From the NCBI GenBank assembly GCA_005656395.1, contig SRSI01000028.1, positions 1,984,001 through 2,048,000 on the forward strand: a DNA stretch of 64,000 nt, read 5' to 3'. The stretch comes from Strongyloides papillosus (taxonomy: Eukaryota; Nematoda; Chromadorea; Rhabditida; Strongyloididae). Shown one piece after another: positions 25,551 through 39,460 of the stretch; the stretch's first letter is position 1, and the number at the start of each line of letters is the position of its first letter. The notes under the pieces were generated by a model, which was not told the origin of the DNA, ran no database searches, and saw nothing but the letters and a program-made list of their open reading frames with translations. The translations under genes and the position numbers were made by a program.

Positions 25551-28500
25551 ATTTAAATAATTTTTTTCTTCTTTGATTTAAAAAAGGGAAATATATTATT
25601 ATCTTTCTTTTATAAAAATACTTCAAATAAAAATATATAACTTTTCATTCTCTTTTTTACTGTTATATCCAACAAACTATAAAAATAAAAACTAAATTGT
25701 TTATATCTTAGATAAACTTTAATAACAATATGCTCAATTTAACTATATTTATCGTTCAAAAATAATAGGAAAGGTTAGTAAAATTACTTGAAAATATTTA
25801 CCTTCTAAAATTCATTATAAATTTTTTATATACCTAAATAGTTTGGAAGGTATTATTTTAATGTTAAATAAACTAAACTCTTTTAACTTCCTTTAAATAA
25901 TATACATATCTCCTAAAGCAATTATTATTCACATTTATACACCTACAATTTTTCATATATCTGCTCAATATTTCAATTTTTTTCAAATAAATATTTAAAA
26001 GGAAATAATAGTTTCCTTATTATACTATGCCAATTGCTTTTATTATATATTTAAATGTCATATTAATGGTTTTTAAAAAAAATAAAATAAAACAATGATT
26101 ATATTTTTATTCTTATTATCAAATTTTATGTTTAAATGAATTTTTTTTGTAAATAACATATAATAAACTTATTATTATACCGTTTTTGGAAGTAATTTTT
26201 TCTCTTTCATAACATCCGAAGAATTGTTATTACAACAATAAATTGTAAAATTTTGGAATAAAAAAAGGAAACAGATAATAATTTTTTTTCTAAAACATAT
26301 TCATTTCTATTCTATAAACACCGATGAAGATATAATTATCTTATAAACGTCATAAATCTATCAAAAAAAATATAAAAAAATAAATCTTTTACTTGGCATT
26401 TGATTATATCAATTTTATCTAACTATAATTAGACACTTTTTACTTTCATTGTCGTTTTCCTTTTCCAAAAAGGCAATTATCTTTAAATAATTTGAAACAA
26501 TAAATCTCATCTTTTTGCAATCTCTTTCTCCCTTTCTGTTGGTTTTCAACGATAAAAATTGTAGTCTTATGGTTGAATAATGAAAATGACAAAATAAAAG
26601 CATTTTTACTACAAAATGTTGCCTGTTTAAAAAATTTTTCTAATATAACGTATATATGTATATATTTGGTGTATATAAAATTAAATCATCCAACCAAAAA
26701 TTGATAGATACAAAATTTTTGACAACTATCTTTTCATTGAAATCTAAAAAAATGATTTTTTATTTTATGAAATGAAGACATACGCATTATTAAACGACAA
26801 ATATCTTTTTTATTTAATAATTTACCAAAAAAGAGATAAACTGAACATTTTTATATCTTTTTTAATTAATCCGTTTACACAAAAAGATATTTCACATTTA
26901 AAATTGCACTATTCCCAAAGCATGTATATTTTGAAGGTTTTTTTTTAAACTATTTTTAGTTTTGTAAATAAATTGTGTAAAAATAAATAATTTATTTGAC
27001 CAATTTGTTTATCTTAATTAAGCGATTAATTGTAGAAAAAAATACATTAATTAAGCATTTTTAAGATTCTTTCATTTACAATAAATATCTTATGAACATG
27101 TTTCTTTTTAATTCCCATATAAATAGAAGCATTTTAATGTGGTATTTTAAGATATTTTTAATAAAATAGGTATTTAAAGTTATTATTTCTTTTGGTATCT
27201 ATTTGTGTATAGTTATGTTAATATAAACTCTCTTTTAAATTACATTTGTAATAAGATAATTGAATTTAAATACATATAAATGTTATATATTTTTCCATCC
27301 AATTGTCATCTTTTGTTTTCACTTTTAAAATCTTTAAATCAAGTATTTTAAAGGTAATTGCTTCCGTTTATGTCATTAGAAGACTTCTTTATTAAATAAA
27401 ATATGTAATATACATTATGTATATATATATTTTATAAACGTTGATGAAAAGAGTTTAAAATATCATATATTAAATTTAAGATACCTTCATATATCCTTAC
27501 CAAAAATCTTGATAATATCCTACTTTTTAAATATTTAAGTATATATGTGTTCTTGTTTCAATAGTTATAACATTAATTTCTCCCTGATATTGTCACAACT
27601 AATATATATTAAAAGAAGTATTATTTTTACCTATACTTCATCACTTTTAACAAAAATTTTTACTTAATATCCATCCAAACATGTTTTTCCATCTCTTTTT
27701 TTATAATTACCAAAAAAATTAACTTTAAAATATATTTATATATAATTTTATAATATCATTAATAATTAACCAGATTAGATTAAGCTTTTATCAAAGCTTT
27801 TTAATTTCATTTTAACATGTATGTAAAAAAAATTTAATTATTTTGGGGCGTTAAAATTATAATTAGAAAGTTATAGTTGACTTCTTTAAAATATACTAAA
27901 ATTTTTGCATTCTGTTAAAATATATTTAGTATTATGGTGCTCATATTTTTCTCAAAAACTATAATTATCTTTATAATTATATAATTTTAATCTATAAAAA
28001 TATTATTTCCACTAAAAATTTCTTTTTTTTTAAAACACATTAAAATTTTATTACAATATGTAAGGAAAAGGAGAAAATTTCTCCTTCATTTTTTGAAATA
28101 TACATATATACTTAATGGCTATATTTTATTAAATTTATAATTGTCATATTTTTAAAAGAAACATTTTTCGTTACAATATTTCTTTAATTATAAAGTGTAG
28201 AGGGAAGGAAAAAAATGTAAAAATAAAAATTTTCATTCCAAATATTTCATTGAAATATTGCCTTTTATTTGTTTATGTTTTAAATTACTTATTCTACCAT
28301 TTGAAAGATGACACTCGGTTTTTTTTCTAAACCACTTGTTAGAACGATTGAATAGGATTCATGCTTACATTAAAGATGTCTTATTAACAAATTTATTTCA
28401 TCAAATAAATTATTAATATTTTAGTTAAAAAATTTTTTTTCTACAACAGATATTTCAATCTATATATAATCTATATGCATACATTTATAGATATATTTAA

Positions 28501-31500
28501 ATTTTTACTACATAAATTAGAAAAATAATTTTTTGTACAAATATATGTTGGAAAAAGAAAAAAAACGATAAACTAAAAACTTTTTTATTTTAGTTGTTTA
28601 ATTTAAAATACTTTAATACCTCTCCAATATTTAAAGAGGATGTTTCGTTTAAAATCTTAATATGAAATTTTGTAGGACCTTTTAATTATGTAATAATTTA
28701 TTAAAAATTTTATATCATAGAAAAGAGTAATATGTATATTTTAGTTTAAAGGAAAAGTAAAGTTTTCTTTTTTATACATAAAATTGTCAAATTAAATTAT
28801 ATAATTACAATTCAATCACTTTCTCTTCAAAAAGTATTTGTATGTCATTAAAACCATTCATTTTATTAAGATGCTATTTTATTTATTATAAAATTTTTTC
28901 TTTAAAAAACAATGAATATATTTATATATTTACAATAAATATAAAGAAAAAGTAAATTTTTTTTCTAACATTTAAAAAAATGCAAACTATTTATTACCAT
29001 TTTTTATATCATTATTTATTAAAAGATAATATTGTTTTTTATTGCTAATTGGCATCAATTGGTATGGTAATTTTTAATTTTAAAATATAACTCCATACCA
29101 CTAATCTCTTTTTAGTTTTTACCTTTAATATACTCGATAATATTTTTTAATAATTACAAATCTTGTTATTATTATTAAAACATTCCAAAGAACATTTATA
29201 TTTATAAAGATATTTTTACTTTTAAATGAAGTATTAATGGTGGAGTTTAATAATAATATAGCTCATTTAATATTTGATTATTATATAAAAAATATATATT
29301 AAGTCCATTTTAACAAAAAAAAATCCCCATAACGCTGTAAGCCCCTTATTAATAAATAATATTGTTAAATAAAAATTTTTCGATTATCTTTTAACGCATT
29401 ATTTTGATATATATAATAATATTTATAACGAAAATTTACTAAAATAAATAGAAATTATTATTTTTAGAACATCCCTTTTTGTAATAATAGAATGTAAATT
29501 GTTACCAATTTTAAGGTACCATTTCATAAAGAAAAAAATCATTTCTTCTTGCATTTAAGAAGATCACCATGATTCAAAAAGTGTTATACATATAATTTTA
29601 AAAGGTATATATATATTTATATTTAAATATATATTGGAATAATATGAGGACGTCTTCCAACACCGTTATTGAATGTATAAATACTTATAAAAAAACTAAC
29701 TAAAGTTTTTGGAAAAAGTTTATTACAAAAATTGCCTTAATACTTGTTTAGATGAAAGACATGTTATCTCTAACCTTCTTCTTAAAGATATATTTTAATT
29801 TAACGACTTTCTAAATCACTATTTGAATTGTAATTTAAATATCTTTATTTATCCATGATATATTTCATATCTTAGTATTGTTACATTTAAAATCTTATTG
29901 TCCGATTCATTCTAACCAAAATTGTGAATATATATTTAACAAAATAAAATTCTAGTTTTGTATGATGGTATATATTAAAAATATATATATTATAATATCT
30001 TTTCAACATGTATATGCTGTTTGAAAAATTATTGTCAGATGGTGTAGTTTTATATCATCATCTATCTTCAAAAGAGAAGTGTACATCTTTTAGACCTCTG
30101 GTGTTTCATTTTTTATGCCCACTACTACATCATTGGCAATCTCCTTCTCCATTTTACTTCTTTTATAACATTTTTTGTCTTTAAAATAAGAGTACACTTT
30201 ATTATAATGACAAAATAATACGAAAACTTTTTATAATATATTCTTTGTATGTTGGTATAATAAATTAGTCATCCATAATTTATTTAACCCAAAAGCAAGA
30301 TATCAAAATGTAATAATATCATATTTTTTTCTCTTTCTTTAAATTTTTGTACTTTAGAAGTATTTATGATTTAATTATTATATCATCCTAAAATTAATTA
30401 GTAAAGTTATGAACTATTTTATATTAAATCATATATATTATATAATATCATCTCCTCATTGAGCAATGATCCATAAAGACAAAATTACTCTTCATATATG
30501 TTGGTAAGATGATTCTTGGATGTATGTTAACATGAGTAATAGTATAATTCATGTAATTTTTCCCCCTCCTTTTTCTCTCTCTTTTCACATCAATTTATTA
30601 TAAAGGGTATAATTTTTGATTAAAATAACAATATTTTTATATTATTGTTACTTTCATATAAAAATCTAATCTACTCTCCAAATCGTTTGGAACACATATT
30701 TATTTTAAAAAACCTATATATCTTGTAATTACACAATTTTTGTCAAGTGATCCTCAAAATTTTAATTTACATTTTAGAGTAAAGTATGACATAATCTCCT
30801 TCATACACAAGCTACTTGACCCTTCACCAATTCATTCTATAATGTTATGGGATAATCCTAAATATTTTAATAAATATTTCATCTTTACTAAACAATAAAC
30901 CTAGTTGTTTTAATATATACTAAAATCTTTTGTACTTTCTCAATTTAACTTGTACAATACCTCCATAAATTACCTATATCTAGATAACATACTTTCTAAC
31001 TTTCATTACTCTTTTTTTCTTTTTATCAAGGATTGTTCAAATAACATATAACCTCGAAAGATGTTTGTTGACAAAGTATTCTATAAATATATTTTTTTTA
31101 TTTTATTTAGTCAAAAATATGTGTATGTGAAGACAATTTTTACTTACTTTTCTTCCTATCTCTCTTAGTTTCAAATACCTAAGTATATTTTAAAAATAAA
31201 TTAAATAAAAGTTTAGATTAATCTTTGTCATACTTTTAAAAATTACTTTTACCTATTATTTTAATACTTATTTTACAAAATTTTTATATCATCATGTTAA
31301 TAAGTAACAATTTATTTTAACTATAATGTTAGATGATATTATCCTCTGTATTTCTATTTATATTTCCAATATATAATCTTCAAATACACTTTCTATATTA
31401 TTATTTTTTTTCAATATAATGTATATGATGATCAAAACATTATTATTAAAATCAATTCATTTTGTAGGTCCATATATATATATATATATTTATGGTAACA

Positions 31501-32851
31501 ATATATTTATGTGTATAGATATTATGTAAAAGAAGGTGCTATTTAAAATAAATTTTGAGATAATTTATCTGTTACACAAAGTAGTAATTATATATATTTA
31601 TTTGAATTGGAACAATCATTTACCTTCTTTTGTCTTCCTTTTTCTACCTAAATTTAATTTGAAAAAAAGTGTTATAAACGCTTCACTTTTTCAATATATT
31701 TCATCTTATTTTGTTCGTCTTTCCATAAAATATTTTATGAAAACGTTGGGAGATATTATAACGTAAAAATATCATTAAAATTATAATAGATAGTCATATA
31801 AATGCATCTACACATATATATAAATTCAAACCGTTCACATATAACCTTTTTATTATTAATGTTTATTTCTAAATAATTTAAGCATTTTTTTCTTATCATT
31901 ACATGTCATATAATATAAAACGATAACTATATATAAAATTTAAAATTTTTATCAGATAGAGGAAAAAAAGGGAAAAAAATTTTTTTCTAATGTATATAAT
32001 AATGATCATAGGTGAAATGTGTATAATCTTTAAGATAAATGATAAACTACTACGTTTTGTTAATTAATCATGTTAACTTGTCTTTATTTCTCCCATTCTA
32101 ATAGATAGATACATTTTATAAAAAGGTAAAAAAAATTTTCATATTTAAGAATAAATATATTTTTATTGAAAGGAAAAAGTAAAAATAGTATAATAGATAA
32201 AAAATTTATTAAAATAATAATATTTATTTTTATGATTTTCCATGCATGATAGTTTATCCAAATTTTTAAACAATATCTATTTGTTTAATGCTTCCATTTA
32301 TAATTCTTTAACAATATCAAGTTTAGAATTCACCTACACAAATTATGTAATTAATAATCAAAAATCTTTGAATACAAATAATTTATTTATCATATTTTTG
32401 ATATTATTCACATGTTTTATTGTTGATGTAGGTAAAAGTTATAAATCACTATATAAAAATATGTATTTTTATTTTTTTTGAATTATGAATTTATTAAATA
32501 TTTGGAAATTGTTCTTATGACTTTGGTATTCAAAATCAACACTCACAACAGGTATATAATATTAATATTTTTATTTTTTTCCATACTCTTGAAACTTATT
32601 TTACATATATTTTTATTTTTTATTTCTATCTTTAATAGGAGATAAAAAAAATAATTTATAGAACTATATAGTTAAGGGTTAAAAAAAATAATTCTATATA
32701 TCAAACAAAATGTATTTCTATAAGACAGCTTGCTTGGTGTTTTCCTTTTATAATAAAAAAAAGGTTACTATAAATGTGAAAGTATTTTTAAATTTTTCAT
32801 TCAATACATTTTACTGATAGAGCTTTTTTATTATTACCTTTTCTTTGTCAC

Positions 32852-33355
32852 CGAGGAACAATTTTTTTAGATTACAATTTTATCTGAGTTTCTAATCGAT
32901 TTTTATACATAAAATGGTGATTTCAAATACATATATATGTTTCTTGTTATCATCATTTTTCATATGCTACCCATATGTATGAAATTTTTCTTAGATCTTT
33001 TGTTTACAACTGTAATTTATTATCTAAGTACCCCTTCTTATCATTTTAATATTAATTTAGTATTATCAAGTAAATGAAATAGGAAATGCCCTTTTTTATA
33101 CTTAATTGTAATCGGGGAATATTTTTTTAGTTATAATTTATATCTAAAAATTATAATCGATTATCATAATAAAAAAAATGATGATTTCAGTTCATATATT
33201 TTCTTGTTATCATCATTTTTCATTAACTAACCCATATGTATGAATTTCTCTTAGGCTCTTGTTTATAACTGTATTTTATAATCCACATATTCCTTCTTAT
33301 CATTTTTCTTACACATATACCTTTAATATTATCAGCGAAATGAAATGATAAAATT
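32852..33355 (+). repeat. Diverged direct tandem duplication, two copies about 260 bp apart
   Basis: Copy 1 begins near 32852 (ACCGAGGAACAATTTTTTTAG) and copy 2 near 33110 (ATCGGGGAATATTTTTTTAG). Shared landmarks in the same order include TTCTTGTTATCATCATTTTT at 32941 and 33201, CCATATGTATGAA, a CTTGTTTA(C/T)AACTGTA block, CCTTCTTATCATTTT, and a closing TATTATCA(A/G) followed by AAATGAAAT. The copies differ by many substitutions and small indels, so the event is old. No open frame is preserved. It looks like non-coding DNA duplicated in place. Confidence 0.8.
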
Positions 33356-34867
33356 TATATATATATAAATTTATCAAAAACAGTCACCTTTAACTTTTTA
33401 TTTTAAATGGAGAATTATTTAAAATTGATAGAGTTTTTATTGTAATCTCCCTTTAATAAGAATACAATACTAAAATTTATATAAGTTCTCTTCTCTTTTA
33501 ACTCTTGTTGGTAGTCATAAATTCCATAAGATGATAGAATCAACACAATTAATGTAAAAATTGTAAGTCTTAATTTTTGTTAATCACCATGATTTAATTA
33601 TATAAGAATTTTCTCATTAATTTTTTCTATTCTATTATAGCATTTTATTACTATTTTAAAAATGATTTTATATATACGATTTATGTTATAAAATTCTAAT
33701 GATAAATAATTCATGGTTTATGTATTATTTAGAAATCTAGTTGAATTTGTAGAATAGAATAAATAGATAGCAAGAGAACTTTTAATTGGAAATGTTTCTT
33801 ATAAACCATTTTTAATGTATTAAAAATAAATAATCATACTTTTTCAATTTTATTATAATGTTATCTTATATTTTTACAAATATAGTTTTTCAATTTTTTA
33901 TTCTTAAGTATCTTTTGTCGTTTTAATAAATTTCTACCTACTTTTTTTTACGTTTTTTCATATTTTATAAATAATTTGTTTTATTTATTATTTAGCTGTT
34001 ATTGTATAAAATAAATATCATCATTATTGATATATATAAATCTTGAGAGATGAGATACCATGTATTTATAAATATCAATTTACATAAATATTAAAATCAC
34101 ACCATTTTAAAAAGTTATAAAAAAGTATACACTTAATTGAATGTATATTTTATTTGAGACTGTAAATTAAAATTATAATATCTTTTTTACATTATAAATA
34201 TACTTCATTTTGATGAAAATTTATACATTATTATGATTTGTGGAGTCTAAATATTTATACATATTCATATAAATAATATATATAAACAAAATGTTATTAT
34301 AATGTTCTTTTGTTGCAAATTTCTCTCTTTTCTGTTCTCTATTCACTTTATATATACTTCATGGTCATTCCAGATGTTGTTTAATATGTTATTGTTTTAT
34401 TTATATCATTGTCCATATTTCTTTAATTTTTCCTTTTTTTTATTGTCACATTGTTGATAAAATTTATTTTTATTGTTATTATTTGTATAGAAAAAAAGAA
34501 AAATGTATATTTTTATTATCATTGTATTTATTAAAATTTTTCTTTTTACAAAAAATTTTTTTTATTCAAATGGTTATCTGTGTTATATTTATATGTATAG
34601 ATATTTATTGTTAGCCATAACACTATATTCACACCTATCAAACAATCCCAATACTATTTTCACCATAATTAAATATCTTGTTTTGTGATTTTTATCATTA
34701 TTACAATTCTCATAATTGCTAAGTTTTCTTTTATACAACGCAAATAAAAAGATTATACTCTCTCTAGTATAAAACAACTTGAAAGTTTGAAGAAACACTG
34801 ACTTTTTATTATTTTTAGAAAATACATTTTGTTATTTTATATATATTATTATAATATTATTCAACTG

Positions 34868-35124
34868 GTTAGATGTTACCAACTGGTCAGCTGAATAACC
34901 ATGCTTTTATTAATTCTTTTGTATTTTTTTACTATATTATATATATTTATAATTTTTTTTATATTCATATCTTAGTGGATAGTAAATTTTTAATGTCATT
35001 GTACACCGAGGACATCATCATAATGGAGGGACAGCTGTTTCAATACAACAATTTTAGGTTTTACTTTTTTGAACACTTGACATTTAAGCTATATATTTTT
35101 GCGATTGCTTTATTATTAATATGA
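34868..35124 (+). other. Higher-complexity island in the desert, possible small transcript
   Basis: Two GC-richer patches (34868-34915 and 34990-35050) are separated by a pure AT stretch starting GTATTTTTTT and ending ATATCTTAG, which looks like a small intron. One frame stays open through all of it (84 codons including stop, MLPTGQLNNHAFIN ... YTEDIIIMEGQLFQYNN), but the middle is Phe/Tyr/Ile only. A short stem (TTATTCA ... TGAATAA) frames the first patch. It could be a small gene, exons of a non-coding RNA, or conserved regulatory DNA. No family is recognised. Confidence 0.2.
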
Positions 35125-36480
35125 TTTTCTTATGATTGTTTTTTGTTTGTTTTTTTTTTCTAGCAATATGATTGTTGAATATAACATGTAGTATGAGAGA
35201 GAGAAAATATTTTAAGAAAATGAATTAACTAGTGTTTGTCAATTAATATGTCAAAAAACTCCTTTAGTCTTTATTTAATTAATATAATAAAAGATACACA
35301 TACACCTTTAAGCCTTTTTTGACACTTCTTATACTTGTTATGATTTTTCTTTTTTGTTAAATGTGTTATTTTAGGGATATCTTAGGGGAGGAGGGAGATT
35401 TTGAAGTGATTTATTTTTAATGTTCATCCTCTCTTTTCTATTTTCTTTCTCGTTCTTTTTATTAATAACTTAAAAGTCTTTCATTAATGTACATAGTTTC
35501 TATAAGAAAGCTTATCAAATAAACTAGCCTATATCATACCTGGTGGCCTTCAGAGATTAATAAAATGATTCATTTAAACCGTGATATTTCAACAAAACAT
35601 CTAGTTTTAGGTTGAGTTTCTATTAGAAGACAAAGTTTCTCTCTCTCTACCTCTATTTCTTTTTCTCCTATATCATATATACCTCATTTATACTTTATTT
35701 TGTTATATGTGTTTTTCAGTTTACGACATTCCTCCAAGTGTGTAAATCAAATCATTATTTTATTTTAAAAATCAAATGGAATTTATTATATATATAATAT
35801 ATTAAAATTTTTATCATCATTCTCATGAGCCATTATTATTAATATTCAATTTAACTTATTACTATATAAACTGATAATATTAAATACATATATATAAATA
35901 AGAGAGAATACATTTAGTTATTAAATATAAAAGTTGTTTCTTTTTTAAGAGAGGAGTGATAGTATAATGAAAGTACATTTATCTATAATAAATAATGCAC
36001 ACAAAACACATATTTTGTTTATTTATATTTTTCCTCATTATTCATTCATATTTCATTATATATGTTTTAAAGAAAAATTAGTTTATAAATCAGGTGTAAC
36101 CCATTTCATTTATAGTTAACAAGAGATGAAATGACATTTCCATTCAAAAACTTTTCTTTAGTCGTTAATAGCAATATCATTTTTAAATTCAATAAAGATA
36201 TTTCTTTCGGTAAGATTTCTTTTTAATAATTAACTACATTAATTGTTTTTAAATTTCTTATATATTCCTAAAGGGTTTTTTTTTATATATTTTTCATTTA
36301 AAAGATCTTGTTGTGTATTACCACTTTTAATTAATTCTTTATTTAATTCTATTTATTAAAGTTAATTTCAAATTGTCTTATATTTATAATTTTCATCACT
36401 AAAAATTTATATGTATATTTCTTAGACGACACAATTTTTATGTTTATATTTTTATAATAAATTTATGTTACAAATTTTAT

Positions 36481-36493
36481 TTATTTTTTTTAG
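36481..36493 (+). promoter_or_regulatory. Putative 3' splice/trans-splice acceptor of the CCCH gene
   Basis: TTATTTTTTTTAG precedes a compositionally distinct 126-nt segment (36494-36619) that leads to the ATG at 36620 and looks like a 5' UTR. It may be a spliced-leader site, or the acceptor of an intron following an upstream 5' UTR exon. Confidence 0.4.
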
Positions 36494-36619
36494 ATCGAAA
36501 TCTTGGGTTTATTCACCCTGTGTTTCAAAACCTCAACGGATACTAATCTTTTTTTTACTATCTATTAACTATAACCACTGTGAAATTCTGAATCTCACAA
36601 TTATCAACCCCTTTAAAAA

Positions 36620-38127
36620 TGTACTTCCCAACGGAACTTGAGTTTATGAGGTAAGATTATTTTTTAATTAATTTTTTTTATTAATTTTATTTTTATTATA
36701 GTCTTCCATCGACAAGCCATTTCACTAATCGTCCTCAATCATCTTTAAGTTCGGGATCTGGAAGTAACGATAGTGGATTTTTTGCATCAATTCATGGGGT
36801 ATCAACTGAGGTCCCCTCTTTATCTGGATTTCAATTTGATGTTGATTCACCACATGGTGTCTCACCAATCCCATATGATGGTGAATTTGGTAATAGAACA
36901 TTATTAAAGTGTGACTCACCACAACAAATGATTGTAAATCCTTTACAACCAAACAATAGATATTTCTGTGAGAATAGAATTCAAATTAATCCAAATGTTA
37001 AGAATGTTGAGAATCATCATCACAAAATTATTGGTAGAGGTTGCCTTACTGACAAACAACTACCACAACAAGGTAATCTTTTAGGAGATTACATCAATCT
37101 TGATATCCACCATCAAAAACCATCTAATGGGATTGTGGATCTCAGTAACAATTTTATGACTGAACCACCAACACAAGCACTCATTGAAGCTGCTTCAAAA
37201 CCACTTAACCAGCAACAAGTTTCCCAAAATTCAAAAGCTTCAAAGGCTGATTCCTATAAAACTGTCATGTGCCAAGCTTGGCTTGAAAATAAGAATTGTA
37301 ATTTTGGTGAAAATTGTAGATTTGCTCATGGTGAGGGAGAACTTCGTCCCTTAAAACAAAATCTTCGTTATAATACAAAATACAAAACAAAACTTTGTGA
37401 TAGGTACACTAATACCGGTATCTGCCCATACGGTGATAGATGTCTTTTTGTTCATCCAAACAATGGTAATGCTTATTTTAGTAATGAAAAGATAGCTGAA
37501 TTACAAAATGCCAGATCATCAGGAACAGCTCCTCCAACTGTTAATCAACAACAACAACAACAACAGGATAGAATAACAGCATTTTCAAACAAGGATGAGG
37601 CATCTTTTAATAATGTTCTTGTCGCAAACAGTGATAATAATAATAGAAAACTTCCTCAAAAATCTTCTCAACCAAGTATGGTCGTTAACCATAACAATAA
37701 CGACATATCACAGACAACATGGTCATCAACAGAAAGAAATACGGTTGATAGCTTGAATAGTTGTTTTTCAATGGTAGGATTTGATGAGTCAATATTATTT
37801 GGCAATGATGTTAGTTCAATTAATAACAATAATAATAACAATAACTATTCAATGGATAAAAATTCAATATTTCAGTCGCTTCAGAATCCATCACTTGATG
37901 GGATGATGTTTAATCCAACATCAGTTATATGGAAAAATCTTCTTTATAATACAACAAAGGGTTCTGATATCACTGACAATTACCTATTAACACCAAAATT
38001 GTCCAAAGACTTATCTTATGCATTTGGAAGTATGTCATTAAAGGAAGAGTCTTCAATTGACTCCGGTGCATTCAATAATGAAATTCTTGAACGCTCTATT
38101 GCAATGCTTAATGACTTGGAAGATTAA
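36620..38127 (+). CDS. Tandem CCCH zinc-finger RNA-binding protein, TTP/TIS11 family
   Basis: Exons 36620-36651 and 36702-38127 (50-bp intron, GTAAGA...ATTATAG), giving 485 aa. Two C-x8-C-x5-C-x3-H fingers lie at about residues 201-220 (C-QAWLENKN-C-NFGEN-C-RFA-H) and 243-262 (C-DRYTNTGI-C-PYGDR-C-LFV-H). Each is introduced by a YKT(V/K)-x-C lead (YKTVMC, YKTKLC), the TTP hallmark. Such proteins bind AU-rich elements in 3' UTRs and recruit deadenylation machinery in the cytoplasm; in nematodes many act in the germ line and embryo. Flanks are low-complexity: Gln run (about 37548-37565) and Asn run (about 37823-37846). The inter-finger linker is 22 residues, against 18 in TTP. The short exon 1 (MYFPTELEFM) adds the N-terminus and keeps the frame; the downstream ATG at 36928 is internal. 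The exact nematode paralogue is not assigned. Confidence 0.92.
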
Positions 38128-39460
38128 CTAATTTGTGAAGATTCATTAAGATTATTATTATTATATAAATCTAAAAATATTATATATTTATTATACTCAA
38201 AATCACACTCTCTCTCTAATCATATTCTAATTTATACAAACACATTCTTAACAGTCATAATAGATTTAATATTATAAATTTGATGGATAATTATAATTTT
38301 TAAGTAAAGTAAGATTACTCTAATTATTTTTCCTTTATCTATTACACCATATAATTATTTAACAATTTTTTAATCATTCTTTCATGCCAATGTATAGAAA
38401 AGAAGTCTACTAGTTTCTTTTTTTGTGAAGGCTACTTTTATTAGATAACGACAAAAAAAGAGCAAAGAAAAATTTCAAATACATTGCTGGTAATAATAAT
38501 TAAAATAATTATTTAACCATTAATTGGAAGATATAAAAGTCTATTATTAGGTTATCAATTACGAAGACAATTATAATAGTAGCGGATATTTTATTATTGT
38601 ATTAGCTAATAAATATTTTGTAAATAATTTATCACCTAGATTTATTTTCATCTTACAAAAAATTGTAGATTAAAAATTAATTTTAATATACCAATATATT
38701 TACCATTATTTAATAGATAAATAAATATTTTTCAATTGTAATTTTTTTTTATATAATTTTACAAATAAAATTAGTAACATATATATTTTGTATGTATGTG
38801 TTATTTCTCTTTCTATTTACTAAATAAATTGTAATAAAAAAAAAGAAGATTATGTGTAAAGATAAAAGATACTTAAGATGTGGAGTATCATTTTATAAGT
38901 TTTGAAATTGAAAAAAATTTTTATTCTTATTGAGATTTATAATGTATAAAAATCTTTTTTTTAGTAATAATAAATATAAATTTTATTTGTAAATAAACCA
39001 TATATCTATTTTGTTGTAATTGTTTATTCAATAAATAAATAAAAAAGAATTTTTCTAACGAAAATGTATAATAAATCATTTATGTATTGTTGAATCATAT
39101 TTTTACAAACACTTATTAACTATGATATTAAAATAAATTTTGTTTAATAAATAACAAGTTACTCTATAAAAATTTCCTAAGGGTTTGTAATTTTTAATAA
39201 TAACAATAATAAAAAAGAATGCATAACTTTTATTAGAAGGAAGTATTGTATTATTTGATGGATATGAAGAAAATTTAATTCTTTTTTGATAAGATTTTAG
39301 CATGACAATAAATAATTACAATAATTACAATGAATGTATATGACACAGATTTATTTATAATTTTAAATTTAGAAAAAAAAAATTTTTTTTTCACCATAAT
39401 AATCTTATTTAGGTTATTAAAAAAATATTAATTCTTATAATGGATGAATTATTTTGTGAT
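38128..39460. other. Convergent 3' intergenic region
   Basis: About 1.3 kb between the CCCH stop (plus) and the TMEM151 stop (minus). It is AT-rich with ATTTA-like stretches and should contain both 3' UTRs. The minus-strand open frame at 39103-39303 has no coding-like features. Confidence 0.55.

Larger units (their letters stand above)
25551..36480. other. Long AT-rich intergenic desert between KCTD and the CCCH gene
   Basis: About 11 kb without a supported protein gene, between divergently oriented genes (KCTD minus, CCCH plus), so it should hold both promoters. It is mostly A/T runs and short (TA)n tracts such as 31472-31489. Slightly richer islands occur near 30030-30170, 34868-35065 and 35515-35560. 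A diverged direct duplication lies at 32852-33355. No tRNA or transposon end was recognised. Confidence 0.5.
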
